DNA of 64,000 nt from Flavonifractor sp. AGMB03687 (GTDB lineage Bacteria; Bacillota; Clostridia; Oscillospirales; Oscillospiraceae): NCBI RefSeq assembly GCF_017811815.1, contig NZ_JADKZI010000001.1, forward strand, positions 614,777-678,776, given 5' to 3'. Below, one piece after another: positions 50,204 to 59,669 of this stretch. The position numbers and the translations under genes were made by a program. The notes below the pieces were generated by a model that saw nothing but the letters and a program-made list of their open reading frames with translations, was not told where the DNA came from and did no database searches. Positions within the stretch are counted from its first letter, which is position 1. The number at the start of each line of letters is the position of its first letter.

Positions 50204-50686
50204 TTGAGCAAATTGAAATTTGAGTACAACATCCGCGGTTATCGCTATGCTCCCGAGAGCTTCCACATCTATAAGGGGCTGCCGGGACAAAAGAAAAAAG
50301 AGATTCCCTTGTCCGATGAACAGCGCCAGCAGATGGGATACCTCTGTTTGACGGAGGGGGTTAAAAGCGCCGTGGACTATGTGAAACACATCGAGCGGGA
50401 GCGGGAGCGTAAATGCCGTCAGTATATGACCTATGGCTTCATGCTCAAAGAGAACCCGCACGAATATGTGTATTGCCCTTCGCTTCGTTGCAGAGAAAGC
50501 GACACATTGAAAACTCGCCTATGTATTTTGCAGGCGGTTCGTGAAGAACTGGCCCGGGATAAAGGCCGAGTGGAGCAAAGCGTTGAATGCGATTTGGATG
50601 GGCACTACCGTCCTGTCAATATCAGAAAGCATTATGCGACTGCAGACCTTCGCCGTCCTGTCATGGTTTGGCTGCATGTTGTGTGA
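50204..50686 (+). CDS. Element-borne protein of unknown function
   Basis: 160 residues, TTG start after AAGAAAGGGG. Basic and helix-rich: YNIRGYRYAPESFHIYKGLP, then GVKSAVDYVKHIERERERKC. There are no motifs I know. The start codon is the only candidate close to the ribosome site. Lies between a hairpin and the next gene, 13 nt away. Confidence 0.65.
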   Translation: MSKLKFEYNIRGYRYAPESFHIYKGLPGQKKKEIPLSDEQRQQMGYLCLTEGVKSAVDYVKHIERERERKCRQYMTYGFMLKENPHEYVYCPSLRCRESDTLKTRLCILQAVREELARDKGRVEQSVECDLDGHYRPVNIRKHYATADLRRPVMVWLHVV

Positions 50687-50699
50687 ACAAGGAGAAATT

Positions 50700-50924
50700 A
50701 TGAAACAGCTTGGAAATTTGTCAATCGTCTGTGCCCAACGCACGGATGTGTTGATGCAGATCTATGGTGGACAGGTGAGTGTCCATGTGGGGGAAGGGCC
50801 GGAGCGGACTTCTCTTTTTGCCGCATGGGATGATGACGAAGTGATCCAACGCATTATCCATGAATTGAATTTTGGCCGCTACGCTATCAAGGAAAAACGG
50901 AACAGTAAGGAGAATGTCGCATGA
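50700..50924 (+). CDS. Small element-borne protein of unknown function
   Basis: 74 residues from ATG 50700 (AAGGAG, 5 nt before). MKQLGNLSIVCAQRTDVLMQ, then VSVHVGEGPERTSLFAAWDD and FGRYAIKEKRN suggest a small alpha/beta fold. A longer frame to 50541 overlaps the preceding gene and is rejected. Overlaps the next gene by 4 nt. Confidence 0.65.
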   Translation: MKQLGNLSIVCAQRTDVLMQIYGGQVSVHVGEGPERTSLFAAWDDDEVIQRIIHELNFGRYAIKEKRNSKENVA

Positions 50925-51241
50925 TCGAAAATTTGAATCAGCTGAAACGCGCGCTGCGGCCCGGAATCCGTCTGCAAATCGTTGATCATCGCCGAACGGA
51001 GTGCATCAATCAACTGCGTGAGGTCACATGGATTACCTCAAATGGATTTTGCACGAAGGTGTTGAATCAGCCGGCTGACAAGATCGATGCCGGCAATAAT
51101 GGCCGCGGCGCCATGCTCTGGTGGGGGCCGGCCAGCACCTGGACATTTGAAAATGGTGTGTGCAGTTCGTTCACCTACGGCGGAAACAGAAAAGAAACGC
51201 TGATCATTGCGTTTCGTGTACTGAATGAGGAGGTAGCGTGA
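50921..51241 (+). CDS. Small element-borne protein of unknown function
   Basis: 106 residues; ATGA overlap with the previous gene. Opens with NLNQLKRALRPGIRLQIVDH, ends in ETLIIAFRVLNEEVA, with a Trp/Gly-rich middle (AMLWWGPASTWTFENG). The pattern suggests a compact beta-fold. No known motif. The stop overlaps the ligase start by 1 nt. Confidence 0.65.
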   Translation: MIENLNQLKRALRPGIRLQIVDHRRTECINQLREVTWITSNGFCTKVLNQPADKIDAGNNGRGAMLWWGPASTWTFENGVCSSFTYGGNRKETLIIAFRVLNEEVA

Positions 51242-53262
51242 TGAATCAGGAATTGATAAGGAAACAGCAGGATCTGACTGCCCGGCTCAACCGTTATCGC
51301 CATGAGTATTACAATCTCAATGCGCCCAGCATCAGTGATGCTGTCTATGATCGGCTGTTTGAGGAACTTCAAGACCTGGAGCGGCAGACGGGCATCCAGA
51401 TGGCGAACTCTCCTACCAGTACGGTGGGGTATCCGGCAATCAGCAAGCTGGAGAAAACCAACCATCCAATCCCGCTGCTGTCGCTGGATAAGGAAAAAAA
51501 CATTGTGGAGGTGTGCCGTTTCATGGGCGAGCATCAGGTGATGTTCATGCTCAAACTGGACGGGCTCACCATCAAGTTAACCTATGAGGGCGGCGAATTG
51601 CTGGAAGCTGCTACCCGAGGCGATGGGGAAGTGGGCGAAATCGTGACCCACAATACCCGCGCCATTGGCGGCATACCTGCGCATATCCGATATGAAGATC
51701 GTCTGGTGATCACTGGAGAGGCATTCATTCGACCCAGCGATTTTGAACAGCTGAAGGCCTCGCTGGTGGACAATAACGGAGAGACCTACAAAAACGGACG
51801 CAATCTGGCGGCTGGCTCGGTACGCCTGCTGGATGCCAAGACCTGTATGGAGCGGCGTCTGATGTTCATGCCGTTCACTGTGCTGGAGGGATTTGAAAAC
51901 CTGCCGCGCAAGTCGGAGCGGCTGAAAGAGCTCTCTGCGCTGGGATTTACCCCCTGCAAGTATCTGGTGACCAAGCGAACGCTGACGCAGGCAGAGGCGG
52001 AGGATGGAATCAAGCAGCTGCAGCAGTATGCCAGAGACAAAGATATTCCTATCGACGGCATCGTTGTCACCTACAATGATGTGGCCTTCGCCAAGAGCTG
52101 TGGGCGTACAGGCCACCACTATAAGGACGGACTGGCGTTCAAATTTGAGGATGATCTGTTTGAAACAAAGCTTCAGATGATTGAATGGACGCCCGGACGC
52201 ACCGGCGAGATTGCCCCGGTCGCAGTCTTTGCACCGGTGGAAATCGATGGCTGCGAGGTATCCAGAGCGAGCCTGCACAATCTTTCCTTTATTGAAGATC
52301 TGGAGCTGATGCCGGGAAACCGCATTTTGGTATCGAAAAGGAATCTCATCATTCCTCATGTGGAAGACAATCTGGACCGCGGCGGCTTTGTGCTGGAAAG
52401 CGCATACCCCCACCAGTGCCCTTGCTGCGGGGAACCCACCCGTATCCACGAAACCAGAGGGCGCGATGAGAACGGCGAGGAACGCACGATCAAGACGCTG
52501 TTCTGCGACAATGCTGGCTGCGAGACGAGAAAGCTCAAGCAGTTTGTCCATTTTGTCGGCAAAAAGGCGATGAATATTGAGGGACTGTCCGAAGCAACGC
52601 TGGAAAAATTGATTGGCCGGGGCTGGATTCACAGCTATCTGGACATCTACCGGTTGGATCAGCATAAAGACGAGCTGGTGCGTATGGACGGATTTGGAGA
52701 AAGATCCTGGCAGCGCCTTTGGAGTGCTATTCAGCAGAGCCGGAATACGACCTTTGAGCGGTATGTAATTGCTATGGACATCCCCATGATCGGCAACACC
52801 GCCAGCGGCGTCCTTTGCCAGGTATTCCACGGTAATCTGGACGAGTTCCGGGATGCCGTTTATGCCGGGTACGACTTCCGTCAGCTCCCGGACTTTGGAG
52901 ATACGCTGCACAATAATATTCATGAGTGGTTCAGCAAAGAAGAAAATTTCTGTATTTGGGAGGAATTGCAGATGATGATGAAGATCCAGAAGCCGGTGCA
53001 GCCGGTTGCGGAAAACAACACGCAGGACAATCCCTTTGCCGGGAAAACCATTGTGGTGACCGGAAAGGTGGAACCCTACACCCGCGATGAGATGAACAGC
53101 CTGATCGCCTCGCTGGGGGCGATTGCTGGCAGCTCGGTGACCCGTAAGACCCACTATCTGGTCTGCGGCGAGAAGGCCGGCAGCAAACTGTCCAAGGCGC
53201 GGGAGCTGGGTATCCCTGTGCTGGAACCGCAGGAATTTTTCCGTATGGCGGGTGTGGCCTGA
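51241..53262 (+). CDS. ligA: NAD-dependent DNA ligase
   Basis: 673 residues from the ATG at 51241, 7 nt after AGGAGG; a GTG 3 nt earlier is too close. N-terminal Ia domain (YRHEYYNLNAPSISDAVYDR), adenylation site LKLDGLTIKL (the KxDG Lys), NGRNLAAGSVRLLD, the OB fold (MIEWTPGRTGEIAPVAVF), zinc finger CPCC...C...C, helix-hairpin-helix repeats and a C-terminal BRCT domain (GKTIVVTGKVEPYTRDEMNS). It is complete. The relation to LigA of the chromosome is not visible here, but this copy lies inside the element's operon and should close nicks during its replication or repair. Confidence 0.95.
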   Translation: MNQELIRKQQDLTARLNRYRHEYYNLNAPSISDAVYDRLFEELQDLERQTGIQMANSPTSTVGYPAISKLEKTNHPIPLLSLDKEKNIVEVCRFMGEHQVMFMLKLDGLTIKLTYEGGELLEAATRGDGEVGEIVTHNTRAIGGIPAHIRYEDRLVITGEAFIRPSDFEQLKASLVDNNGETYKNGRNLAAGSVRLLDAKTCMERRLMFMPFTVLEGFENLPRKSERLKELSALGFTPCKYLVTKRTLTQAEAEDGIKQLQQYARDKDIPIDGIVVTYNDVAFAKSCGRTGHHYKDGLAFKFEDDLFETKLQMIEWTPGRTGEIAPVAVFAPVEIDGCEVSRASLHNLSFIEDLELMPGNRILVSKRNLIIPHVEDNLDRGGFVLESAYPHQCPCCGEPTRIHETRGRDENGEERTIKTLFCDNAGCETRKLKQFVHFVGKKAMNIEGLSEATLEKLIGRGWIHSYLDIYRLDQHKDELVRMDGFGERSWQRLWSAIQQSRNTTFERYVIAMDIPMIGNTASGVLCQVFHGNLDEFRDAVYAGYDFRQLPDFGDTLHNNIHEWFSKEENFCIWEELQMMMKIQKPVQPVAENNTQDNPFAGKTIVVTGKVEPYTRDEMNSLIASLGAIAGSSVTRKTHYLVCGEKAGSKLSKARELGIPVLEPQEFFRMAGVA

Positions 53263-53286
53263 ACACCAGGCCAGTCAATAATAACA

Positions 53287-53324
53287 GGGAGAGCGCCAAA
53301 AATCGGCGCTCTCCCCCTGTTTTT
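53287..53324 (+). terminator. Strong intrinsic terminator after ligA
   Basis: GGGAGAGCGCC/GGCGCTCTCCC (53287-53297 with 53305-53315), 7-nt loop, tail CCTGTTTTT. Confidence 0.88.
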
Positions 53325-53338
53325 ATGGAGGAATTGAT

Positions 53339-53563
53339 ATGGATAGAACCTATATCACGCCAATCGTGAACCAGACCTATACCAATCGTAACGGCAGTGA
53401 ATATCGCTGCACCAGTGTTGCCGAAGCAATCCGGCCGTGTGAAACGACGGCGCTCTTCACGCGAGTGCGCGATGGCTGGAGCCTGCAGGCGCATGGAATT
53501 CTCCAGTACGACGATGGAACCATCGAATGGAACTACTCCACTGGGGGCCACTGGCCCAGGTAA
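53339..53563 (+). CDS. Small element-borne protein of unknown function
   Basis: 74 residues, start after ATGGAGGA. YITPIVNQTYTNRNGSEYRC, then GWSLQAHGILQYDDGTIEWN, a small beta-rich fold. Such genes are common in this type of element in my experience but have no named function. It lies directly after the terminator of ligA, so its expression may be limited to read-through. Confidence 0.65.
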   Translation: MDRTYITPIVNQTYTNRNGSEYRCTSVAEAIRPCETTALFTRVRDGWSLQAHGILQYDDGTIEWNYSTGGHWPR

Positions 53564-53583
53564 TCACGAAAGGAGGGACAACT

Positions 53584-55704
53584 GTGAATCAAGAAATCAT
53601 GCCGGCATACGCGGCCTATCAGAAAGCCATTGATCTGACATTGTATCATGCTTTTGCCGAACTGGTGGTACAGACTTCTCAGGACGACAAGGCAAGGATG
53701 CACTATCGCCAGATTGAAGCTGCCCAGATTTGGCAGCAAGATGTGGATGTCTCTATCTATTTTGAGCAGTATAGCCTGCGCTATCCTGGAGAGGTGCTGG
53801 AGCGGTTTGAGGAAAAGTTGGGCACAGATATCCGTATTGTCCGTGCATTGGCACTGGCACTTGCCGTTACACGCACACTCCACGCAGACCAGATGTTTGT
53901 GGGCAGTCAGCGTAGTGGCTTTTTCCAGAAAATCCGGCGAATCGCTGATGGGGATGTGTACCTGAGCGGTGCTCTGTATCATCTGGAGGAAGATACTGTG
54001 CGCCAGCGTGCCCTGTTGGATGCCCTGGCAAAGACGGAATACACCAAGACAGAAGAAGCCTTGTTTGTCCTTTCTCTGTTTGATGACCGGGAGGAAGGAT
54101 ATCAGGTGATGCACGCACAGCTGCTCCGGTTGTTTGGTCCGGAGCGGACGATGCCGCTGGCTTTTAACTGTGGTGTGCTGGAGTGGTTTATCCGCACATA
54201 CGCTGAGCAGGTGAAGGCCTGCCGGTCAAGGGCAGATCTTGTATTGCGAACACTGGTAAAGCTTCCTTGTATGAATATGAAACAGGACAGCCGGGAGTTT
54301 GCAGTTTTGACCGCAGCTGGGTACGGAGCAGATGAAATCATTCTGACAAACTCACTCGCAATGTGGATGGATAGAATTTCTTATCGGCTATCCTCTAACA
54401 GCATTCCTGCCGAGAAACTTGCGGCGGCGTGCTGCAAGATGTTGCTCAACTGCCCGGAAGCATTGCCGGATTCGCTCTATGGATATGTTGGCTGGCTATT
54501 TACCCGCTACAAGGATTTCTCCATCAAATATGAGGGCAATCGGGATTTGTGGGCGGCTGTAAATTCAAGCCTTTCACCGTCTTCCCCCAAAACTATCCTT
54601 TGGATGAACCGAAACATCAAGCAGTCATTTAATTATCGGTTCGATGTGTTTGATCCGCAGTATGACTGCCTGGCAGTCGAGTTAAAGCGGGACACCTATT
54701 TGGAATTGTTCACGATGCAAATGCTTCGCTCGCTTGGATCGGCAACTACTGGACAGTGGCTTGCCCGGTATAAGCAACTGACCGGTGCCGACTACATGGA
54801 GTATTTCACTTGCTTTCGGCAGCACACCGAGGAGGCGTTTACCCTTCTGGTGGAAACGAAGAAAATCGACCTGTGGGCTTTTTTTGAGAAACACCGAGCG
54901 GAGGGTGAATACGCATACCCTTTGAAGCTTCTTCGGGACTATGCCCTGCGTATTTCCAGCTGGAAATGCTATCGGTTTGTCGAAAAGTTGCTGAACCAAT
55001 ACAGATTTACACAGTTGCAGGAGATTTTCGGAGATCGGTTCTATTTTCACCGCTTTTTCTGCGAGAATACTGGTGGTTACGGAAACGAGAATTTTCGCAC
55101 CATAATTGCCCGGCCTTTCCTTGGCCCAGAGGAGCACCGAAAGCTCTACGAATGGGTGGACTCTTCGTTTTTTCAAATGGAGCCGGAACACTATACGGCA
55201 TTTGTCTGGAGCGCACTGAAGGACCCGACGATTCAGCGGCTCTACGACAGGCCCACCCTGGCCTCTGTACTGCGGCAGCTGATTGCCCAGGGCAACAGCG
55301 GAGGCTATGATGGCAACTGCCTGAAAAAGCGGTTCTATTCCAAAAAAGAACTTGAAGCCGACCGAAAAGCCGCTGCAGAGAAAAAAGAGCAGGAGCAGAT
55401 GCTGCAAAAGCAGCAGGAATTTTTGAAAAGAAAGGAAAAGCTGGCACAGATCTATAACGGAAGTGCGATGTCTTTGGTTCAATTTGCAGACAAGTATTAT
55501 TACAAAGAAGATAAACAGCAAGCCATGAATATGGTCTATGAAAAACTGTTGGAATGGCCTGCCGGCTGTGTGCAGGAACTGACGCCGATAGACACACAGA
55601 ATTTCTTTGTGCTGTGCGGAATGCTGGCAAAGTACGAGACCAGGCCAAAACAAGAACTATTGGATATGGTGAAAAACATGATCGAAGGAGGTGCAGCAGC
55701 ATGA
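53584..55704 (+). CDS. Large helical element protein of unknown function (706 aa)
   Basis: From GTG 53584 (AAAGGAGG, 6 nt before). Almost all alpha-helical by pattern, with regular Leu/Ala/Tyr spacing in its first 450 residues, like HEAT or TPR-type solenoids (for example VLERFEEKLGTDIRIVRALA and YLSGALYHLEEDTVRQRALL). A coiled coil lies near 600-640 (KKELEADRKAAAEKKEQEQ). No enzyme motif is visible. It is coupled by ATGA to an 821-residue protein that it may work with. Confidence 0.72.
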   Translation: MNQEIMPAYAAYQKAIDLTLYHAFAELVVQTSQDDKARMHYRQIEAAQIWQQDVDVSIYFEQYSLRYPGEVLERFEEKLGTDIRIVRALALALAVTRTLHADQMFVGSQRSGFFQKIRRIADGDVYLSGALYHLEEDTVRQRALLDALAKTEYTKTEEALFVLSLFDDREEGYQVMHAQLLRLFGPERTMPLAFNCGVLEWFIRTYAEQVKACRSRADLVLRTLVKLPCMNMKQDSREFAVLTAAGYGADEIILTNSLAMWMDRISYRLSSNSIPAEKLAAACCKMLLNCPEALPDSLYGYVGWLFTRYKDFSIKYEGNRDLWAAVNSSLSPSSPKTILWMNRNIKQSFNYRFDVFDPQYDCLAVELKRDTYLELFTMQMLRSLGSATTGQWLARYKQLTGADYMEYFTCFRQHTEEAFTLLVETKKIDLWAFFEKHRAEGEYAYPLKLLRDYALRISSWKCYRFVEKLLNQYRFTQLQEIFGDRFYFHRFFCENTGGYGNENFRTIIARPFLGPEEHRKLYEWVDSSFFQMEPEHYTAFVWSALKDPTIQRLYDRPTLASVLRQLIAQGNSGGYDGNCLKKRFYSKKELEADRKAAAEKKEQEQMLQKQQEFLKRKEKLAQIYNGSAMSLVQFADKYYYKEDKQQAMNMVYEKLLEWPAGCVQELTPIDTQNFFVLCGMLAKYETRPKQELLDMVKNMIEGGAAA

Positions 55705-58166
55705 CCAATACGATGAAACATTTGTCTCTGCTGGGCCGCATGGAAACTGACGGCCTGATGCTGAGCCTAACGGGCTTGTTTTCTGAGAACGAGTTGGACG
55801 GGGCGTGCGAAAAGGTCGAACGGCTGGAACTGCAGGCGCGGCTGAAGAAAAACAGGAGCTCCCAAATTCAGCGGAAACTGGTTGAATGCGGTGAGTTCGC
55901 AGATTTGTACCATGCTTTGTGTACCTGTGAGATCGAGGATGACAGGATCGAACCGATGCTCAAATCGGCAGATGACTGCCATGAGAGCCTGACACAGTAT
56001 CCGACGGAACAGGTACTGGAGGCAGCGTCTTTGAATGTTCCAACGGCGCTGACTTTTGAGTATTTGAAATACTATTTGCCCTATGTCAAGTACGAAGAAG
56101 AGGAAAAAGCTATTCTGGATAATCTCTGGCTTTTTCCTGTTGCAGATTGGAAAGGACTTTCTTCACTGACCGCACATCAGCGGGACATGATGCGCTTTCC
56201 ATTTCTTGGCGCCTGCCTGTTCAACTGGCATAGCAACGAAAAAGAGACGCTGGTACTTCTGGAGCAGAATACACCGCTGCAGAAGATCCTCGGCCTGCTG
56301 TACCAGCAGGGCGTGACCGTGTTTCTTGATTCTGGCCGGCTGAAAGCACTTCAATGGCTGCGGGAAACCGATATCGGGAAGTTCCGCCAGCTGCTGGAGG
56401 TCTTTGAACATGATGTAGATGATTTGAACATCTTTTTCCAACGCTGGTTTGAAAACCGTGCGGGACAGTATGATCTGAACTGGTTCATCAGACAGGAAGC
56501 ACCGCTGAACAAAGAACAGCGTGAGGAGATCTTGTGCAATCAGGTCAGTTACCTGAATGCACTGTATGCCGGTTGCCTCCATCTGGATTTCGGTGCGATC
56601 CGCTCGTATCAGTTCCCGATCCTTGTCTATGCGGTGGAACACCGGAAAAAGCACTTTTTACAGTTGGTGGATCAGAACAGTGAGATTTTCCTTTCTCTGA
56701 GCCGCTATGCGCTCCTGTTTGAAGACTGCTTTTGTGAGCACTGCAATATCAATTCCCTGTCAGAAAAGAATTTGCAGGATTGCGATGCTGCAAAGCGCCC
56801 AGACAGCTATTTTGACTGCCTGGAGGAAGGACAGCAATATACCTTTGAAGAGATGCGGCTGCTGTGGCAGCAGGACCAAATCTATGTCCGCTTGTATGCA
56901 AAGCTGACCCCACTCCCGGTAGACCAGCGTATGCTCACGCTTCGCCAGCTCCTCAAGCGGGATCTGGTCAGCCGATACACGGAGGATGAGCAACTGACTC
57001 AGCTGGCTCAATGCCTGCTGGAGCAACCGTTCAGCGAATGGTATCGGAAGCGATTCGGACATATTCGCGGGCTGACGAGGCGGACGGCTATGCAAATGCT
57101 GTTTCATTACACCCAGCTTTGCCCCTTTGTCCTGGATCTCCAGACGGAAACGGATGCGGTCTTTGCGGCCAGAAACCTGCCATTGCTTGCCGGGTGTGAA
57201 AATTGGCTGCAGGTTCGAACCTCTGTCTTGACCACGGATATGGATTGGGCCCAGTTGAAAGAAAGCCTCTCCATTTCAGACGAGTTTGTGAAACAGAACC
57301 AAAATCGTATCACAGACTTCCTGCTTCGAGGAGGCAGTAGCCTGGTGACTCCGCTATATAACTACCTGCAGGGAAATGATGCGGCTATTGAGGCACTCAG
57401 AAGGATCGTACAGGCTGAACTCATGGGCCAGTTCTATGTGCTGAAATATTTCGCAGACGATCTGCGCCGGGAAATAAACCACCCAATCAGTGAGCAGCAG
57501 GAGACCGCATGGCAAAAGAACCTTGCGTTGGATCGAGGCAAGTTTATTGCCGAGGAAGCGGATGATTTCTACCACACCATTCAGATAGGCGAGCTGCCCT
57601 ATAGCACCTGCTTGTCTTATCGAACGGGGAGCCAGCGCGAGTGCCTGCTGGCGGCTTTTGATTCCAACAAGAAAATCATCCTGATCAGAAAAGGTGATGA
57701 GATCGTGGCCCGCGCCTGCATTCGCCTGACGAAAGGGGCGTTTCAAAAGCCGACAGAACTGATGCTTTCTTTTGCTGATCTGGCCGGAGGAAACACAACC
57801 GAGAGCGGTCATATTGTCAGTGAGAAGCTGGTGCTGTTTCTGGAGCGCATTTACACCTCCGGCATCAATGACGATGAGCAGCAGGTGGTCATGGAGATGG
57901 CCGTCGCTCTGGCAACGCAGAAGGCTGCGGAGCTGGGGGCAGTCTCTGTTCTGGCAAGGAGGTATGTCAACTGTTATGCACGGGATCAGTATGTCAGCAG
58001 CCCGTTTTATGTGTATATCTCTAAATCTAAGAACGGGCAGCAGTATCTCGATTCCCTGGGCGGCGCAGCAACGACCTCCCGCAAAGAAAAATATGTGGAA
58101 GGTGCATTTTTGGTAGAACGGGCGGCCCTGCATACCGCAGGGGCGCTTCCTGAAAAGGAGGAATGA
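55701..58166 (+). CDS. Large element protein with a PcfJ-like C-terminus, unknown function (821 aa)
   Basis: From ATG 55701, overlapping the previous stop. Residues 1-600 are helical repeats without known motifs. The last 220 residues have the order seen in PcfJ ends: TIQIGELPYSTCLSYRTGSQ, then LLAAFDSNKKIILIRKGDEI, then VARACIRLTKG. This matches the layout HHCVG...FIMFLRR...YYTLEI of the 730-residue PcfJ protein upstream, at low identity. So the element may have two distant PcfJ-type proteins. The link is my inference. Confidence 0.7.
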   Translation: MTNTMKHLSLLGRMETDGLMLSLTGLFSENELDGACEKVERLELQARLKKNRSSQIQRKLVECGEFADLYHALCTCEIEDDRIEPMLKSADDCHESLTQYPTEQVLEAASLNVPTALTFEYLKYYLPYVKYEEEEKAILDNLWLFPVADWKGLSSLTAHQRDMMRFPFLGACLFNWHSNEKETLVLLEQNTPLQKILGLLYQQGVTVFLDSGRLKALQWLRETDIGKFRQLLEVFEHDVDDLNIFFQRWFENRAGQYDLNWFIRQEAPLNKEQREEILCNQVSYLNALYAGCLHLDFGAIRSYQFPILVYAVEHRKKHFLQLVDQNSEIFLSLSRYALLFEDCFCEHCNINSLSEKNLQDCDAAKRPDSYFDCLEEGQQYTFEEMRLLWQQDQIYVRLYAKLTPLPVDQRMLTLRQLLKRDLVSRYTEDEQLTQLAQCLLEQPFSEWYRKRFGHIRGLTRRTAMQMLFHYTQLCPFVLDLQTETDAVFAARNLPLLAGCENWLQVRTSVLTTDMDWAQLKESLSISDEFVKQNQNRITDFLLRGGSSLVTPLYNYLQGNDAAIEALRRIVQAELMGQFYVLKYFADDLRREINHPISEQQETAWQKNLALDRGKFIAEEADDFYHTIQIGELPYSTCLSYRTGSQRECLLAAFDSNKKIILIRKGDEIVARACIRLTKGAFQKPTELMLSFADLAGGNTTESGHIVSEKLVLFLERIYTSGINDDEQQVVMEMAVALATQKAAELGAVSVLARRYVNCYARDQYVSSPFYVYISKSKNGQQYLDSLGGAATTSRKEKYVEGAFLVERAALHTAGALPEKEE

Positions 58167-58170
58167 ACAT

Positions 58171-58803
58171 ATGAATGACCGGACTATGATAAAAGTGCGG
58201 TGCGACAAGGAACTGCTTTATATTCGCACCATTTCATGGGAGAAAAAGTCCCCGCATCGGTTTGCCATCCTGCGCAGCGAACTGCAAAAGTTGGAGCAGG
58301 AGCCGAATAAAAGGGTACTGACGAGTGATTGCGGTTCCTTTGCCAGTCTGCGGCTGACAAAGGGACCAGATGGTACGCAGATTCTGGAGATCCGGTTCAC
58401 ATGGCTTCAGGAAGATGGCAATGACAGGGTGCATGGCTGGAAAGAGGATGTGCGGCTTCCCTATGAGCCATTCCGCGCTTTTGCAGGGGCCGGAGAGGAT
58501 ATGGATGGTGCCGAGTGGCGCCAGCTCTCCATCCCGGAACTGGTAACACGCCGATATGAATTCCGCTGCCGGAAAAATCTCCAGGAGGTTACCGGGTGCC
58601 GGCTTCTGCGTCACAAATTGGGAAAGATCCTGGAACAGCATTTCCAGTGGCGCGGTACGGAAAAGATCGTCCTCTATGATGACAGCCAGCCGTACAGCTT
58701 CTTTTTTGAGGAGTATACGCCTTATGGCAGAGGAATCTGCGGCGCTGTCATCCTGCATGGTGCGGACAATCTCCAGAAGGCTCAGTACAGCGTGCATACC
58801 TGA
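58171..58803 (+). CDS. Element-borne protein of unknown function
   Basis: 210 residues, start after AAAAGGAGG by 9 nt. MIKVRCDKELLYIRTISWEK, then QILEIRFTWLQEDGNDRVHG and a C-terminal FFFEEYTPYGRGICGAVIL: a beta-rich protein with no known motif. Only 4 nt follow the preceding stop, so it is in the same operon. Confidence 0.68.
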   Translation: MNDRTMIKVRCDKELLYIRTISWEKKSPHRFAILRSELQKLEQEPNKRVLTSDCGSFASLRLTKGPDGTQILEIRFTWLQEDGNDRVHGWKEDVRLPYEPFRAFAGAGEDMDGAEWRQLSIPELVTRRYEFRCRKNLQEVTGCRLLRHKLGKILEQHFQWRGTEKIVLYDDSQPYSFFFEEYTPYGRGICGAVILHGADNLQKAQYSVHT

Positions 58804-58826
58804 CCAGAATCAAAGAGGTGCATACA

Positions 58827-59366
58827 ATGACGGTTATTAAGATGAACGGCAGTGTTTGGGGACAAGCACCTTTGGAGACGCTGGAACAGCTTTATCCGCT
58901 GTTTGATCAGTATACTCTGGACCCCATTTATGAGTGGTACGGAAACTTTGTAAACCGAACGCCGGTGTGGCAGAGAGCGAAAGAGCAACAAGCGTATCAG
59001 GGCTGCACCGTAATCTCGGGGCAATTCCTGCATTATGGGCACTTTTTCTATATCGTCACAGATGATGAGAAATTGATCCAACGCTTTGAATGTTTGGTGG
59101 CGGATAACAAAAGGACGCAGACGTATCAGAATGAGCGGATGCGCTGCTTTCCGTGCCGCATTTGTAATCAATGGTCGGCTACTGGCTGTTTGTGTAAGCT
59201 GACTGGTCGTTTTAGAAATCCTGAATGGGAATGCTTTGCGCGATATTTGCCTTCAGAGCGCAGACCGGAGAAGAACGGCGACAATACCCCTATTAAATTC
59301 TTGATCCCGGGAAAGGCTGGACAGGAGGCAGTCCTTATAGAGCGAGGAATATGGGAGGTGAAGTAA
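58827..59366 (+). CDS. Element-borne protein of unknown function with Cys cluster
   Basis: 179 residues from ATG 58827 (AGAGGTG, 7 nt before). The first 95 residues are a mixed fold (LETLEQLYPLFDQYTLDPIY; GQFLHYGHFFYIVTDDEKLI). Then comes a Cys-rich piece CFPCRICNQWSATGCLC that could bind zinc. The rest, rich in Arg and Pro, contains ECFARYLPSERRPEKNGDNT. No family recognised. Its stop overlaps the next start by 1 nt. Confidence 0.65.
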   Translation: MTVIKMNGSVWGQAPLETLEQLYPLFDQYTLDPIYEWYGNFVNRTPVWQRAKEQQAYQGCTVISGQFLHYGHFFYIVTDDEKLIQRFECLVADNKRTQTYQNERMRCFPCRICNQWSATGCLCKLTGRFRNPEWECFARYLPSERRPEKNGDNTPIKFLIPGKAGQEAVLIERGIWEVK

Positions 59367-59608
59367 TGGATTGGAGCAAAGTACAAAGAAAGCTCGCTGG
59401 CCGGTTCCGACTCCTGGAACGCAGGAATGACAAGGGAAATTGTGTGATTCATTGCTTTGGCTCGCTGGGCCAAACGGGCGTGAGCAACGACGATGTTCGC
59501 TATATGTGTGGCTTCTATGGGATTCCCTATAAGGAAAATTGGGTAAGAGAAGAAACCTGTGATATTGGCGATAGCTTTTATGTCCTAATTAAAGTAGACG
59601 GAAATTGA
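59366..59608 (+). CDS. Small element-borne protein of unknown function
   Basis: 80 residues from ATG 59366 (GGGAGGTGA, 5 nt before). WSKVQRKLAGRFRLLERRND, then YMCGFYGIPYKENWVREETC and SFYVLIKVDG. Compact alpha/beta pattern, no known motif. It is the last gene before the operon's terminator. Confidence 0.65.
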   Translation: MDWSKVQRKLAGRFRLLERRNDKGNCVIHCFGSLGQTGVSNDDVRYMCGFYGIPYKENWVREETCDIGDSFYVLIKVDGN

Positions 59609-59669
59609 AGCGGTGCTTCGTCTGACCCTTTATAGAATTTGGGTTAGATTTCGTGCAGATTCAAAATAG

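Noticed and set aside
37434..59608. Possible prophage instead of an integrative element
   Set aside because: No capsid, terminase, portal, tail or lysis gene is present. PcfK/PcfJ and the gene order favour an ICE-type element.
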